In this document: positions 14,378-22,734 of the stretch, one piece after another
Layout: each line of letters starts with the position of its first letter
Position numbering within the stretch: position 1 is the first letter of the stretch
From: Bacillota bacterium
GTDB taxonomy: Bacteria; Bacillota_I; Bacilli_A; Acholeplasmatales; Acholeplasmataceae
NCBI GenBank assembly: GCA_030830185.1
Contig: JAURNN010000054.1
Span: 1-29,547, forward strand
Reading direction: 5' to 3'
DNA length: 29,547 nt
Position numbers and translations under genes: made by a program
The notes under the pieces: generated by a model
What the model saw: only the letters and a program-made list of their open reading frames with translations
Database searches by the model: none
Told to the model about the DNA's origin: nothing

Positions 14378-15595
14378 TTAACTCCAATTCATGTTTTTTT
14401 GCAATCTCTTCGCGATTATTTTTACAATCAAATTAATAACGAAGACAACTGATAAAATAATTATTGCAATGGCAGCAGCAAGTTCAAAGTTTGGACTATC
14501 TCCACCCATAATCACCCATATATGAACAGCAAGGGTTGTTGCACGTTCGGATAAAATAATGTTATCTGATATGGCAGCACCAACTGCAAATATTAACGCT
14601 GCAGATTCACCCATGATACGACCAATACCGAGTAGAACACCTGTTAATATTCCTGGTGTGGCATTCGGTAATACAACTTTAAAAATTGTTTGTGTTTGAT
14701 TCGCACCTAAAGCAAGCGAACCTTGTCTTAATTCATTTGGAATAATTTTTAAAGCTTCTTCAGTCGATTTAATAATGGTTGGAAGTAAAATAACTACCAT
14801 CGTAAGTGAACCAGATAATATAGATCCACCTTGTGTTTGTATTGTGTTGTTTAGAAGTGGCACAAAAATGGCTGCTCCTAACATACCATACACAATTGAT
14901 GGCACACCAGTAAGCATATCAACCATGTTTTTAATCGCTTTTGAAAACCACGAAGTTGTCGCAATTTCATTAAAATAAACGGCTGTGGAAACTCCAATTG
15001 GAATCGCAAGAATTAATGTAAAGACGATTGTATATAGGGTTGCAATAATTGAACCACGTATTCCACCCCCAACTATTTGAACACTCATCGATGTAATACT
15101 TGTTGCTTGATTTAATTTAGCAACCATGCCTGATGCTTGATCTCTTGCAAGTGAGATAATTGTATTATTATTAAATAGTGCTTTTTCAATTGCCGTCCCA
15201 ACCTTTAAATCGACTTGAGGATGTACACCGTTTTCATCAACTGTATTCCTATCAAAAGGACGTACTAAGGGACTTTCAGGATGAATGTATGCAATCTCAA
15301 TAATAGGGTAACCTGCTTTATTGGTAGCATTTACTAGACCTATCCCCCATATTTCAGAGTAAATGATATTCTCATCAATTTCATCAGTAAGTATATAACT
15401 TCCAGCACCATCATCTAAATAAATATCTGTAGAAATGGTTCTTGAATCACCAATAATCGTTTCCCATCTTACAAGAGTTATTCCAGTTGAAACAACATAA
15501 AATATAATCATTCCAAGTATCAAAAGACCAACACTTCCTAGAGCATAAACGAATGTCTTAGACAAGTTATCTCGTAATTTACGATTAGTTTTCAT
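14378..15595 (-). CDS. pstA: Phosphate ABC transporter permease PstA with a large extracellular insertion
   Basis: Membrane subunit of the phosphate importer. The C-terminal two thirds are a normal PstA: SIIATLYTIVFTLILAIPIGVSTAVYFNE, VPSIVYGMLGAAIFVP, and the EAA loop ELRQGSLALGANQTQTIFKVVLP. At 405 residues it is about 110-120 longer than the common form. The extra part lies between helix 1 (about 15-38) and helix 2 (about 182-200), so it should face outside; it contains acidic stretches such as IYLDDGAGSYILTDEID. It may cap or contact the receptor PstS, which is itself unusual here; this is inference. The start overlaps the pstC end by 11 bases. Confidence 0.92.
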   Translation of the reverse strand: MKTNRKLRDNLSKTFVYALGSVGLLILGMIIFYVVSTGITLVRWETIIGDSRTISTDIYLDDGAGSYILTDEIDENIIYSEIWGIGLVNATNKAGYPIIEIAYIHPESPLVRPFDRNTVDENGVHPQVDLKVGTAIEKALFNNNTIISLARDQASGMVAKLNQATSITSMSVQIVGGGIRGSIIATLYTIVFTLILAIPIGVSTAVYFNEIATTSWFSKAIKNMVDMLTGVPSIVYGMLGAAIFVPLLNNTIQTQGGSILSGSLTMVVILLPTIIKSTEEALKIIPNELRQGSLALGANQTQTIFKVVLPNATPGILTGVLLGIGRIMGESAALIFAVGAAISDNIILSERATTLAVHIWVIMGGDSPNFELAAAIAIIILSVVFVINLIVKIIAKRLQKNMNWS

Positions 15596-16571
15596 CTAAA
15601 TTACCTACTTTTTTCATCACAAATTTTAAAAGTATATTGGTGATAATGATTACCAACATCAAGACAAGTGCGACTGAAAAACGAACATCATAATCAATTC
15701 CTGTTGTTTCTTTAAGCCCCATGAGCATACGTGATGTTAGGGTTGATGTAGTATCTAAAACATTTAAAGTAACCCCACTAAATGCATTACCCGATACCAT
15801 AGATACTGCAGTTGCCTCTCCTAAAGCACGTCCAACACCTAAAATCACACCTGCAAAAATACCACTTTTTGCGCTTGTCAATACGACTTTAAAATATGTT
15901 TGCATCGGAGAAGCTGCAAGTGCAAGAGAACCTTCAATGATATCATTTTTAACTGAACGAATCGATGTCTCAGCCACTGCTGTAATGGTTGGTAATGTCA
16001 TCATGAACAATACAAGGACAGTACTTAATAAAGACAGACCCGCAGCTGTTTGATATCCAAACAAATTACCAATACTCGCAACAATCGGTGCAACGACACC
16101 TAACCCTATCACACCATATACGATGGATGGAATCGAAGCTAAAAGTTCAACCACAGTTCTTAAAACTTCAGCAAAACGTTTTGGTGCAATTTTTGCTATT
16201 AAAAGTGCAGTCATAATTGCAACTGGTAATGTGATTGCAATCGATAAAATCACTGCAATGAGAGTATTGATAATTGCAAACCCAACTCCATAGGCTGATG
16301 ATCCACCTAGTGGTCCATCTAACCATTGGTTTGCAGTCACAAATAAAAATGGATTGACTCTTGGAAGTTCTATAATTCCCGTGTTACTATTAAAGCCTTC
16401 ATAAATGAATAAAAAAGGACTTAAACCTTTAATTGCAACTATGACGATAATTAAAACGATAAAGGAAGCTGATAACATACCAGCTCCCATAAATATCGAT
16501 TTTGTCACACGATCAGTTCTATTCTTTTGTTTAATTCGTTTTAATGTGATCTGACTTTGAACATCTATCAT
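15585..16571 (-). CDS. pstC: Phosphate ABC transporter permease PstC
   Basis: First membrane subunit of the phosphate importer, 328 residues, six helices after a basic N-terminus (LKRIKQKNRTDRVTKSIF). Family signs: GLSPFLFIYEGF, a loop with FLFVTANQWLDG, PVAIMTALLIAKIAP, LASIPSIVYGVIGL and the EAA loop DIIEGSLALAASPMQTYFKVVL followed by GRALGEATAV. A ribosome site AAGAAGG precedes the ATG. It lies 23 bases after pstS and overlaps pstA by 11 bases. Confidence 0.95.
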   Translation of the reverse strand: MIDVQSQITLKRIKQKNRTDRVTKSIFMGAGMLSASFIVLIIVIVAIKGLSPFLFIYEGFNSNTGIIELPRVNPFLFVTANQWLDGPLGGSSAYGVGFAIINTLIAVILSIAITLPVAIMTALLIAKIAPKRFAEVLRTVVELLASIPSIVYGVIGLGVVAPIVASIGNLFGYQTAAGLSLLSTVLVLFMMTLPTITAVAETSIRSVKNDIIEGSLALAASPMQTYFKVVLTSAKSGIFAGVILGVGRALGEATAVSMVSGNAFSGVTLNVLDTTSTLTSRMLMGLKETTGIDYDVRFSVALVLMLVIIITNILLKFVMKKVGNLDEN

Positions 16572-16594
16572 TCGTGACCTTCTTTAAACTTTTT

Positions 16595-17542
16595 TTAGAA
16601 GAATACTGACCAGTTCGTTACTTCTCCACTGTAAATTCGTTTTAATTCAGATGCTGTAATACTAGTTAATGGATTGTCTAAGTGAACGATTGCAACAATC
16701 GCATCGACTGCAACTCTACCAGTAACAAGTGCTGGTTCTTGAGCTGTAAATTCACGTGAAGCAAATCCAACGTGAATGGATAATGCATCATTAATTGCAG
16801 CATTGGATCCATTTAATCCCTTGTAAGCATTAGAAGATCCTGTGTGGTTATGTTGAGGAACAACATTACCACATTTTGCTGAGAAGTCTGGTGAAATTTC
16901 AGTCGCAATTTTTTCAACTGAATCTGATCCACCGATTTTTAATGTATATGCACTATTGTCTTGTCCACAAATTGGGAATTGTGCTTTCACTGTTTCCCAT
17001 GGTTGTCCACTTGTTAAGTCAACAATACCACCAGCTTGTGCAATAGACGCTAATCCCTCAGTTGAACTCATGTAAGCGATAAATGCTTTTGATAGTTGTT
17101 CGTATGCTACAGCATCATTACCATATACTGAATAATCATCACGTAGCATGTAGTTGAAGTTTCTTGATAATTTATAGGTTCCGTTTAAGACGTTTTCCTC
17201 AGTTGGTGCGACTCCCTCAAAATATAAACCTTTAAATAATTGTGTGTTTAAAGTTGACAATGACACATAACCAATAGCATATGGATCTGTTTGAACTGCT
17301 GATACTTGTTCAGCGTTTCCTGCAGTAATGAAACCAGGAACTAAGATGGAATCATCTTTTGCAGCTGCACTAAATCCTATCCCTGACATAAATCCATCAC
17401 GTGTACCACTTGATGTGTCACGAGTGTATACTTTTATTGAAGACGTTTCATCGAATGAATCATTCTCACTACCGCCATCAACAACACATGCACTGAGCGT
17501 AAGTGTTAAGAATAATACGAATACTAAAGCAATTTTTTTCAT
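16595..17542 (-). CDS. pstS: Phosphate-binding lipoprotein PstS with circularly permuted lobes
   Basis: Receptor of the phosphate importer, 315 residues, with a lipoprotein signal (lipobox LSAC, lipid Cys19). The lobe order is reversed. Residues 35-190 are the half that is normally C-terminal: VYTRDTSSGTRDGF (38-51), DPYAIGYVSL (86-95), then FIAYMSSTEGLASIAQAGGIVDL. Residues 200-315 are the half that is normally N-terminal: LKIGGSDSVEKIATE (201-215), SSNAYKGL, HVGFASREF, VAVDAIVAIVHLDNPLTSIT and finally IYSGEVTNW, after which the protein ends. In ordinary PstS the TNW segment leads straight into SGTRD. The phosphate-contact motifs of both lobes are kept, so binding is plausible. ATG 17542 has AAGGAG upstream. 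First gene of the operon. Confidence 0.9.
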   Translation of the reverse strand: MKKIALVFVLFLTLTLSACVVDGGSENDSFDETSSIKVYTRDTSSGTRDGFMSGIGFSAAAKDDSILVPGFITAGNAEQVSAVQTDPYAIGYVSLSTLNTQLFKGLYFEGVAPTEENVLNGTYKLSRNFNYMLRDDYSVYGNDAVAYEQLSKAFIAYMSSTEGLASIAQAGGIVDLTSGQPWETVKAQFPICGQDNSAYTLKIGGSDSVEKIATEISPDFSAKCGNVVPQHNHTGSSNAYKGLNGSNAAINDALSIHVGFASREFTAQEPALVTGRVAVDAIVAIVHLDNPLTSITASELKRIYSGEVTNWSVFF

Positions 17543-17576
17543 GTAAAATTCTCCTTGTTTTTTTTTAGCCGATGTA

Positions 17577-17620
17577 AGTATACAAAATGAAATGTAAAGA
17601 GTCATGACATGAAATGTAAA
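17577..17620 (-). promoter_or_regulatory. pst operon promoter with Pho-box-like direct repeats
   Basis: On the minus strand the 12-mer TTTACATTTCAT occurs twice (17620-17609 and 17598-17587), exactly 22 bases apart. Between them a TGTCAT at half spacing gives an 11-base periodicity of TTTACA/TGTCAT, as in PhoB/PhoP boxes. A -10 TATACT (17582-17577) follows, 35 bases before the start codon, with only a poor -35. A weak promoter with upstream helical repeats is the expected form for activation under phosphate limitation. Confidence 0.6.
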
Positions 17621-17621
17621 T

Positions 17622-17652
17622 AAAAAGTAAAGATTAATTTTCTTTACTTTTT
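17622..17652 (-). terminator. Terminator of guaC
   Basis: Perfect 12-base inverted repeat AAAAAGTAAAGA / TCTTTACTTTTT with a seven-base loop, between guaC and the pst promoter. The A/T-rich arms give a T run on the minus strand. Confidence 0.75.
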
Positions 17653-17658
17653 ATTTGT

Positions 17659-18738
17659 TTATTTAACAAAAACATCATTAAATTGTTTTGCCACTCTGAC
17701 AAACGTTGTACATTTGGAAAGTTGTTTTAATGATGGTGATCCAACATACGTACAAGTAGAGCGAATACCACCAAGAATATCTTTCACTGTTTTTTCGACT
17801 GGACCACGATACGGCACTCTTACAGTTCTACCTTCAGATGATCTGTAATCTGCAACGCCACCATGATGTTTTTCCATGGCAGTCGTTGAACTCATGCCAT
17901 AAAACTCAACAAATTGCTTTTCTTGATAAATCGCTTCATGTGTTACAGGGTCAACTTGATGAGTGTCATGATATTCATTAATGATGGTTCCACCACCTTC
18001 GTCATGACCAGCAAACATTCCACCTAACATGACAAAATCTGCACCAGCACCAAATGCTTTGGCAACATCACCAGGACTCGTACAACCACCATCACTAATG
18101 ATATGTGCACCTAATCCATGCGCAGCATCTGAACATTCCATAATGGCTGATAGTTGTGGATAACCCACACCTGTTTGAATGCGTGTGGTACATACTGAAC
18201 CTGGTCCAATACCAACTTTAACGATATCTGCACCGCGTAAAATAAGTTCTTGTGTCATATCAGCTGTCACGACATTGCCAGCAATAATAACATGTTTTGG
18301 ATATAGCTTTCTCACTTTTTCGACAAAATCACCAAACACTTCACTATATCCATTGGCGACATCAATACAAATAAACTTAATTGCTTTATATTTTTTTAAA
18401 ATAAGATCAATGCGTTCTAAGTCATATTGAGACGTGCCTGTTGATATTGCAAAATGACGGAAATCAAGTTGAGAATCAATTCCCTCGAAATCTTTTAAAT
18501 GATAACTTTTTACTAAGGTTGTAAAAAGTTGATGTTTTTGAAGCGCTAAACTCATCTCTAAAGTGCCGACTCCATCCATATTCGCTGCCATGACTGGCAC
18601 GCCTTCGTAACGGTATTGACTATGCTTAAAGATGTATTGTCTATCGAGTGACACTTCTTTTCTACTTGCAAGTGTAGAACGTTTTGGTCTAAAAAGAACA
18701 TCTGAAAAATCAAGTTTTAAATCATTTTCTATACGCAT
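17659..18738 (-). CDS. guaC: GMP reductase
   Basis: NADPH-dependent reductive deamination of GMP to IMP, linking guanine and adenine nucleotide pools. The 359-residue TIM barrel shows AANMDGVGTLEM near 51-62, the catalytic loop GIGPGSVCTTRIQTGVG with Cys183, and ISDGGC followed by GADFVMLGGMFAGHDE. The flap region has FYGMSSTTAMEKH and YRSSEGRTVRVPYRG, and no CBS domain is present, which separates it from IMP dehydrogenase. I choose ATG 18738, with AAAGGAG seven bases upstream; a TTG two codons earlier is possible. The start overlaps the end of the preceding gene by 17 bases. Confidence 0.94.
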   Translation of the reverse strand: MRIENDLKLDFSDVLFRPKRSTLASRKEVSLDRQYIFKHSQYRYEGVPVMAANMDGVGTLEMSLALQKHQLFTTLVKSYHLKDFEGIDSQLDFRHFAISTGTSQYDLERIDLILKKYKAIKFICIDVANGYSEVFGDFVEKVRKLYPKHVIIAGNVVTADMTQELILRGADIVKVGIGPGSVCTTRIQTGVGYPQLSAIMECSDAAHGLGAHIISDGGCTSPGDVAKAFGAGADFVMLGGMFAGHDEGGGTIINEYHDTHQVDPVTHEAIYQEKQFVEFYGMSSTTAMEKHHGGVADYRSSEGRTVRVPYRGPVEKTVKDILGGIRSTCTYVGSPSLKQLSKCTTFVRVAKQFNDVFVK

Positions 18739-19516
18739 CTTCAAGCTCCTTTAAGGATTGTATTAAGTAGTTGTAAACCGGATGAATGTGAATAAGTAGG
18801 TCCTGGTGTTTTTTAAATGTCTTATCTTTTAAGTTAAAATCATCTAAAAACCCCATACTTTCTATTTTACACATAAACATAGCGTCTTGTCCATTAAAAA
18901 TCATTTCGATATCTAAAAGATGAGGACATCTTTCGATATGATCAAGGTATGAGATAAGATTGTGATTTTGATTCTGAACATCATATACATAATGATGATT
19001 GGCTATGATTGGTTGAGTATCGAGATTTTCTGTGTGATTTAAGTATGTCAGTGGTAATGATTGAAAAGGCATTTGAAATAAAACTTTAATACTTGGTTTT
19101 TGATGGTCTTGAATCTTAAATTGATATAAGATGATTGAACACTGTTCAGAGATGACATGAATCAACTGTTTAAAGTATGATTCTTGATATGGCCATAATG
19201 ATTGATGATTGTATTGAATCTTAAATGATGCATTCATGATTGACCCAATCATTTCGGGGTAAAAGATGTCATAATACAAGGATTCTTTTTTCTTTTTATG
19301 TAGTTGTTTCTTTTTTTCAAGAAACGAATCTACATAACTTAATACCAACAATGAAATCACTATAGTTATTGCAATATATACACTTAGGTGAGGCAGACCA
19401 ACGAATAAAATCAACTGAATAAAGATTAAAAGAAAAATCAAAAAATAAATTTTTTTTAGATTTGATTTTTTTTCTAAAAGAGATGCTTCGTATAAAGATA
19501 TTAAATACTCAGTCAC
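18722..19516 (-). CDS. Membrane protein of unknown function
   Basis: I do not recognise the family. The 264-residue product has a short N-terminal helix, a pair of membrane segments (about 23-40 and 46-64), a highly basic linker (EKKKQLHKKKKES) and then about 190 soluble residues, presumably cytoplasmic. The layout recalls DUF3137-like proteins but I cannot confirm this. It lies between a smaller membrane protein (8-base overlap upstream) and guaC (17-base overlap downstream), so the three are one translationally coupled operon. No link to purine metabolism can be seen in the sequence. Confidence 0.75.
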   Translation of the reverse strand: MTEYLISLYEASLLEKKSNLKKIYFLIFLLIFIQLILFVGLPHLSVYIAITIVISLLVLSYVDSFLEKKKQLHKKKKESLYYDIFYPEMIGSIMNASFKIQYNHQSLWPYQESYFKQLIHVISEQCSIILYQFKIQDHQKPSIKVLFQMPFQSLPLTYLNHTENLDTQPIIANHHYVYDVQNQNHNLISYLDHIERCPHLLDIEMIFNGQDAMFMCKIESMGFLDDFNLKDKTFKKHQDLLIHIHPVYNYLIQSLKELEDAYRK

Positions 19517-19940
19517 GAATCACCTCAATATCCTCTGTTGAGATGAGATAATTCATGTTTTGATCATCACTAATCAGGGCATATTTAAAGTTATAAGCAC
19601 GTATCGAAAATATTTCTTCTTTTACATAACGATTTTGATTAAAAGCCAATGCGCTCTCTCCAAAAGATATCGTTTCAACAATTGAATCATCAATGTTTTT
19701 AACCTTTTGTTTATTGACTATTACTTTTTTGTTTAAATAACTTGCTGAGAGTTTGATAAATGTCAATGAAAAAAAAGCAGTGAGTCCCATTAAGATAAAA
19801 ATGAACACCAATAACAACAATAAAATATCAATAGTTAAGAAAAGTGCACTCATTACATACAGCGTTAAAATAGCAAGTGTCACGACACTTACAAAAATAA
19901 TGGTTTTAATATATGATTGTTTGATTTGTTTTGATAGCAT
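19509..19940 (-). CDS. Small membrane protein of unknown function
   Basis: 143 residues: two N-terminal membrane helices (about 12-31 and 36-62), then a beta-rich soluble tail of about 75 residues (KVIVNKQKVKNIDDSIVETI, ALISDDQNMNYLISTEDIEVI). No family recognised. A strong AAAGGAGC ribosome site precedes the ATG. It is the first gene of the operon with the 264-residue membrane protein and guaC, and is divergent from the DNA glycosylase with only 29 bases between the start codons, so the two promoters must lie within each other's coding sequence or overlap. Confidence 0.75.
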   Translation of the reverse strand: MLSKQIKQSYIKTIIFVSVVTLAILTLYVMSALFLTIDILLLLLVFIFILMGLTAFFSLTFIKLSASYLNKKVIVNKQKVKNIDDSIVETISFGESALAFNQNRYVKEEIFSIRAYNFKYALISDDQNMNYLISTEDIEVIRD

Positions 19941-19969
19941 TTTTAAAGCTCCTTTGATAGGATAGACCT

Positions 19970-20584
19970 ATGAAAATAACAAATACACATCCTTACGTGA
20001 AAACCTTACTCAATCAATATCCTTTACTAAAAACTCTTTTTGATACCGTACCTTCATTATCCATTCCATTTGATGAGGATGGATTTCATTTTTTAATGTT
20101 TACAATTACTGGTCAACAAGTTTCAGCCCATGTTGCATCTATCATCTTTAATCGTTTAAAGTCTAAAGTAGATTCATTAAATGCACAAACTCTATTAGCA
20201 ATAAACGATAATGAACTTCGTTCAATTGGCCTTTCTTTCTCAAAAATTGACACGATGAAACGGGTGGCCACTTATTGTGTAGAAAACAACTTTCATTTTA
20301 ACACATTTTTAAATAAAAATGAGACAGACAAGTTGATCTCAATTAAAGGTATTGGTCCATGGACAATGGATATGTATGAGATGTTTGTTTTAAAAAATTT
20401 AAACCATTTTTCATTTAAAGATTTAGGACTTATTGAAGGACTCAAACACACCTATTTAAACCCACTTTCAAATATCGATGAAATGAAAAAAGTGAGCCTT
20501 TTATGGTCACCTTATCAAAGTATCGTTGCACACTTTTTATGGGAGTATTGGGATGTGTATCACAAAGGAAAACGTAAACTTTGA
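19970..20584 (+). CDS. DNA-3-methyladenine glycosylase, AlkA-like HhH-GPD enzyme
   Basis: Base-excision repair enzyme of 204 residues that should remove alkylated purines. It has the HhH-GPD core: FTITGQQVSAHVASIIFNRL (44-63), helix-hairpin-helix LISIKGIGPWTMDMYEMFVL (122-141) and the catalytic Asp151 in FSFKDLGLIEGLK. The N-terminal beta domain of E. coli AlkA is missing, as in many short bacterial and archaeal members. AGGATAG lies before the ATG. Its last 25 bases overlap the end of the convergent phospholipase-like gene. Confidence 0.88.
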   Translation: MKITNTHPYVKTLLNQYPLLKTLFDTVPSLSIPFDEDGFHFLMFTITGQQVSAHVASIIFNRLKSKVDSLNAQTLLAINDNELRSIGLSFSKIDTMKRVATYCVENNFHFNTFLNKNETDKLISIKGIGPWTMDMYEMFVLKNLNHFSFKDLGLIEGLKHTYLNPLSNIDEMKKVSLLWSPYQSIVAHFLWEYWDVYHKGKRKL

Positions 20585-21507
20585 TATCTCATTTTTTTAC
20601 CAATGGTCATCCCATCATAACTCACATTCTTAGCATAATCGTCTAAATCTAGTTTGTCTAGATCTATTTGATCAAGTAACATCAACATATCTATTGTTGC
20701 TGCTTCAAACATATCTATAACTGTCGTTTTAAAAGCTTGATTATTCTCCGGATGAACCCATCCTTTTTTACTTAAATTTAAGACATCTATCGAGTGTTCT
20801 TTTTTACTTAATTTCCTAGGATGTGATGCTGCAAAAGCTTGAGCGTTTTTACCTAAAAATAACTTAAGTAGTGCATGCTTAATACCATATCGGTCATAAA
20901 CAGTACGATAAATCGAAACCATATCACGGGCTGCTCTTAAAAAATCTTCTTCCATCACTAGGTCAGGATAGGTGTGTTGATATAACTCTTGAATCACTTT
21001 TAAATTATAAGTGCGTAGATCTATATTCTTTTTAGGATGAAACTTAACTACTTTTTCATTTTTATGTTTGAAAATCGCGACATCAATAAGTGTTTCGCTA
21101 TAAGAATGATACACGTTATAAGGATGACTCAACTGACCTTCTTGATCAAAACCTGATATCGAAAATACATATGCATGAACATGTCTATCTAATACATAGT
21201 GCATAAGCGCACCAAGGGCATAATTAACTTTAATATCTTTATTATTGGAAGAATCATTGAATGCATAATCAAGCAGTGATTTTAGATTTTTAGCTGGATT
21301 TTCATGATGCAGTCTGCTACCAATACTTTGAACACGTTTTTTATCTCCTCTTTTGATGAAAGGATGCATCCCGTAAAAGAAAAAAGGATCCGGACCTTGA
21401 GTGGCAAGCATCATGATTTTAAACATCTCTTTCGATAGATTTTTAAACCTTGGATGTAGGTTAATGATCGTTTGAGCAAAAAGTTGATGCGTCATCGTTG
21501 CTGGCAT
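20560..21507 (-). CDS. Zinc-dependent phospholipase C-like protein
   Basis: 315-residue protein of the zinc-dependent phospholipase C / S1-P1 nuclease fold group. Candidate metal ligands are seen in order: THQLFA (His7), LATQGPDPFFF (Asp40), LHHENP (His67, His68), GALMHYVLDRHVHAY (His103, Asp107, His111) and VYHSYSETLIDV (His134, Glu138, Asp142). No signal peptide, so a cytoplasmic place is likely, as for many annotated relatives; real activity is unproven. I start at ATG 21507 (MPATMTH) because the -10 box at 21530-21535 leaves no room for a leader before the GTG at 21525. Transcribed alone. Confidence 0.8.
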   Translation of the reverse strand: MPATMTHQLFAQTIINLHPRFKNLSKEMFKIMMLATQGPDPFFFYGMHPFIKRGDKKRVQSIGSRLHHENPAKNLKSLLDYAFNDSSNNKDIKVNYALGALMHYVLDRHVHAYVFSISGFDQEGQLSHPYNVYHSYSETLIDVAIFKHKNEKVVKFHPKKNIDLRTYNLKVIQELYQHTYPDLVMEEDFLRAARDMVSIYRTVYDRYGIKHALLKLFLGKNAQAFAASHPRKLSKKEHSIDVLNLSKKGWVHPENNQAFKTTVIDMFEAATIDMLMLLDQIDLDKLDLDDYAKNVSYDGMTIGKKMRYQSLRFPL

Positions 21508-21529
21508 ATTAAAACCTGCTTTCACATGT

Positions 21530-21538
21530 ATTATAGCA
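21530..21538 (-). promoter_or_regulatory. Extended -10 promoter of the phospholipase-like gene
   Basis: TGC-TATAAT on the minus strand, a full extended -10; the -35 region is poor. It lies 23 bases before the chosen start and directly after the proV terminator. Confidence 0.65.
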
Positions 21539-21541
21539 TAA

Positions 21542-21571
21542 AAAAAAAGACTTTTTATGAAGTCTTTTTTT
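21542..21571 (-). terminator. Terminator of proX-proW-proV
   Basis: Perfect 12-base stem AAAAAAAGACTT / AAGTCTTTTTTT with a six-base loop, overlapping the proV stop and ending in T on the minus strand. Confidence 0.8.
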
Positions 21572-22733
21572 AAGCAATAGCCTCAATAATATCACTTTTA
21601 GTAATATCACCTTTAAATCGTCCTTGATTATCAATGACAGGTAAACTTCTAAAATCATCTTGAAATTCTTTTAAAATATCTTTTAAGTATTGATTTCTTT
21701 GAACCGGTTGAATGGTTTGAATTAAACTACTTATATCTTTCGTTTTACTAGTGAGATCGTCTTTTAAAATGTACCCTGCATACTGATCTTTTTCATCTTT
21801 TAAATACGTAAACGATAAATCTTTATCATTCATGTATGTTAGTATCTCCTCACTTGATTGCGTGTGTAGTGGAATATCTTCAAAGTGATTATATACACTT
21901 TTTGCACGTAAAATTTGTGTTTTATCGACATCTTGAATAAAGTTTTTTACATAATCATTAGCTGGATTTGCAAAAAATGATTGCGGGGTTCCAAGTTGAA
22001 CCACTTGACCATCTTTCATTAATGCAATACGATCTCCCATTTTAAAAGCTTCGTTCATATCATGTGTAATAAAGACAATCGTACGGTTCATATTATCTTC
22101 AAGTGATAATAACTCATTTTGCATGTCGCGACGAATGAGTGGGTCAAGTGCACTATAAGGTTCATCCATTAGTAAAATATCCGGATTGGTAACAAGTGCT
22201 CTTGCAAGTCCGACACGTTGTTTCATTCCACCAGAGAGTTGATGAGGTTTTTTATCTTCCCACCCTTTAAGTCCGACAGACTCAATGGCTTCCATAGCTT
22301 GATTTATTCTTGTTTTTTCATCAATTTTTTGAACTTCTAACCCAAAGGCAACATTATTGACAATTGTGCGATGAGATAATAACCCAAAATGTTGGAAGAC
22401 CATCGCGATTTTGCTTCTTCTGAATGTTCTTAATTGATCTTTATCAAAGGCTGTAATGTCTTCGCCATCAATGGTAATATGTCCCATGGTAGGTCTATTT
22501 AATAAATTTAAACAACGAATGAGTGTAGATTTTCCACTTCCTGAAAGACCAACAATTACAAACAATTCACCTTTGTGAATGGATAAATTGATATCATGAA
22601 TCGCAATCGTCGCTTTGGATTGTTTTTTTACATCTTCTAATGAAATACCTGATTCTAATTTTTCTTTTGCTGCTTCTTGTTGTTGGGTTGTCCCAAAGAT
22701 CATACTTACTTGTTTAATATCAATAATACTCAT
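21570..22733 (-). CDS. proV: Glycine betaine/proline ABC transporter ATPase with CBS domains
   Basis: ATP-hydrolysing subunit of an osmoprotectant importer of the ProU/OpuA type, 387 residues. The long N-terminal extension before the P-loop (EKLESGISLEDVKKQ) is typical. Walker A GLSGSGKS at 62-69, Q-loop MVFQHFGLLSHRT at 111-123, signature LSGGM at 166-170, Walker B ILLMDEPYSALDP, H-loop ITHDMNEA. From about 270 follow CBS-type sequences (final part DFRSLPVIDNQGRFKGDI), which in OpuA sense ionic strength. ATG 22733 is used because AAAGGA is too close to the ATG at 22742. It starts one base after the proW stop. Confidence 0.94.
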   Translation of the reverse strand: MSIIDIKQVSMIFGTTQQQEAAKEKLESGISLEDVKKQSKATIAIHDINLSIHKGELFVIVGLSGSGKSTLIRCLNLLNRPTMGHITIDGEDITAFDKDQLRTFRRSKIAMVFQHFGLLSHRTIVNNVAFGLEVQKIDEKTRINQAMEAIESVGLKGWEDKKPHQLSGGMKQRVGLARALVTNPDILLMDEPYSALDPLIRRDMQNELLSLEDNMNRTIVFITHDMNEAFKMGDRIALMKDGQVVQLGTPQSFFANPANDYVKNFIQDVDKTQILRAKSVYNHFEDIPLHTQSSEEILTYMNDKDLSFTYLKDEKDQYAGYILKDDLTSKTKDISSLIQTIQPVQRNQYLKDILKEFQDDFRSLPVIDNQGRFKGDITKSDIIEAIA

Positions 22734-22734
22734 C

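Noticed and set aside
16595..17542. PstS as a truncated or degenerate gene
   Set aside because: Both lobes, the signal peptide, a strong ribosome site and a normal total length are present; only the order differs.
19875..19890. Palindrome AAGTGTC-AC-GACACTT as an operator
   Set aside because: It lies inside the coding sequence of the 143-residue membrane protein, far from its promoter, and differs from the tetR operator; could be chance.
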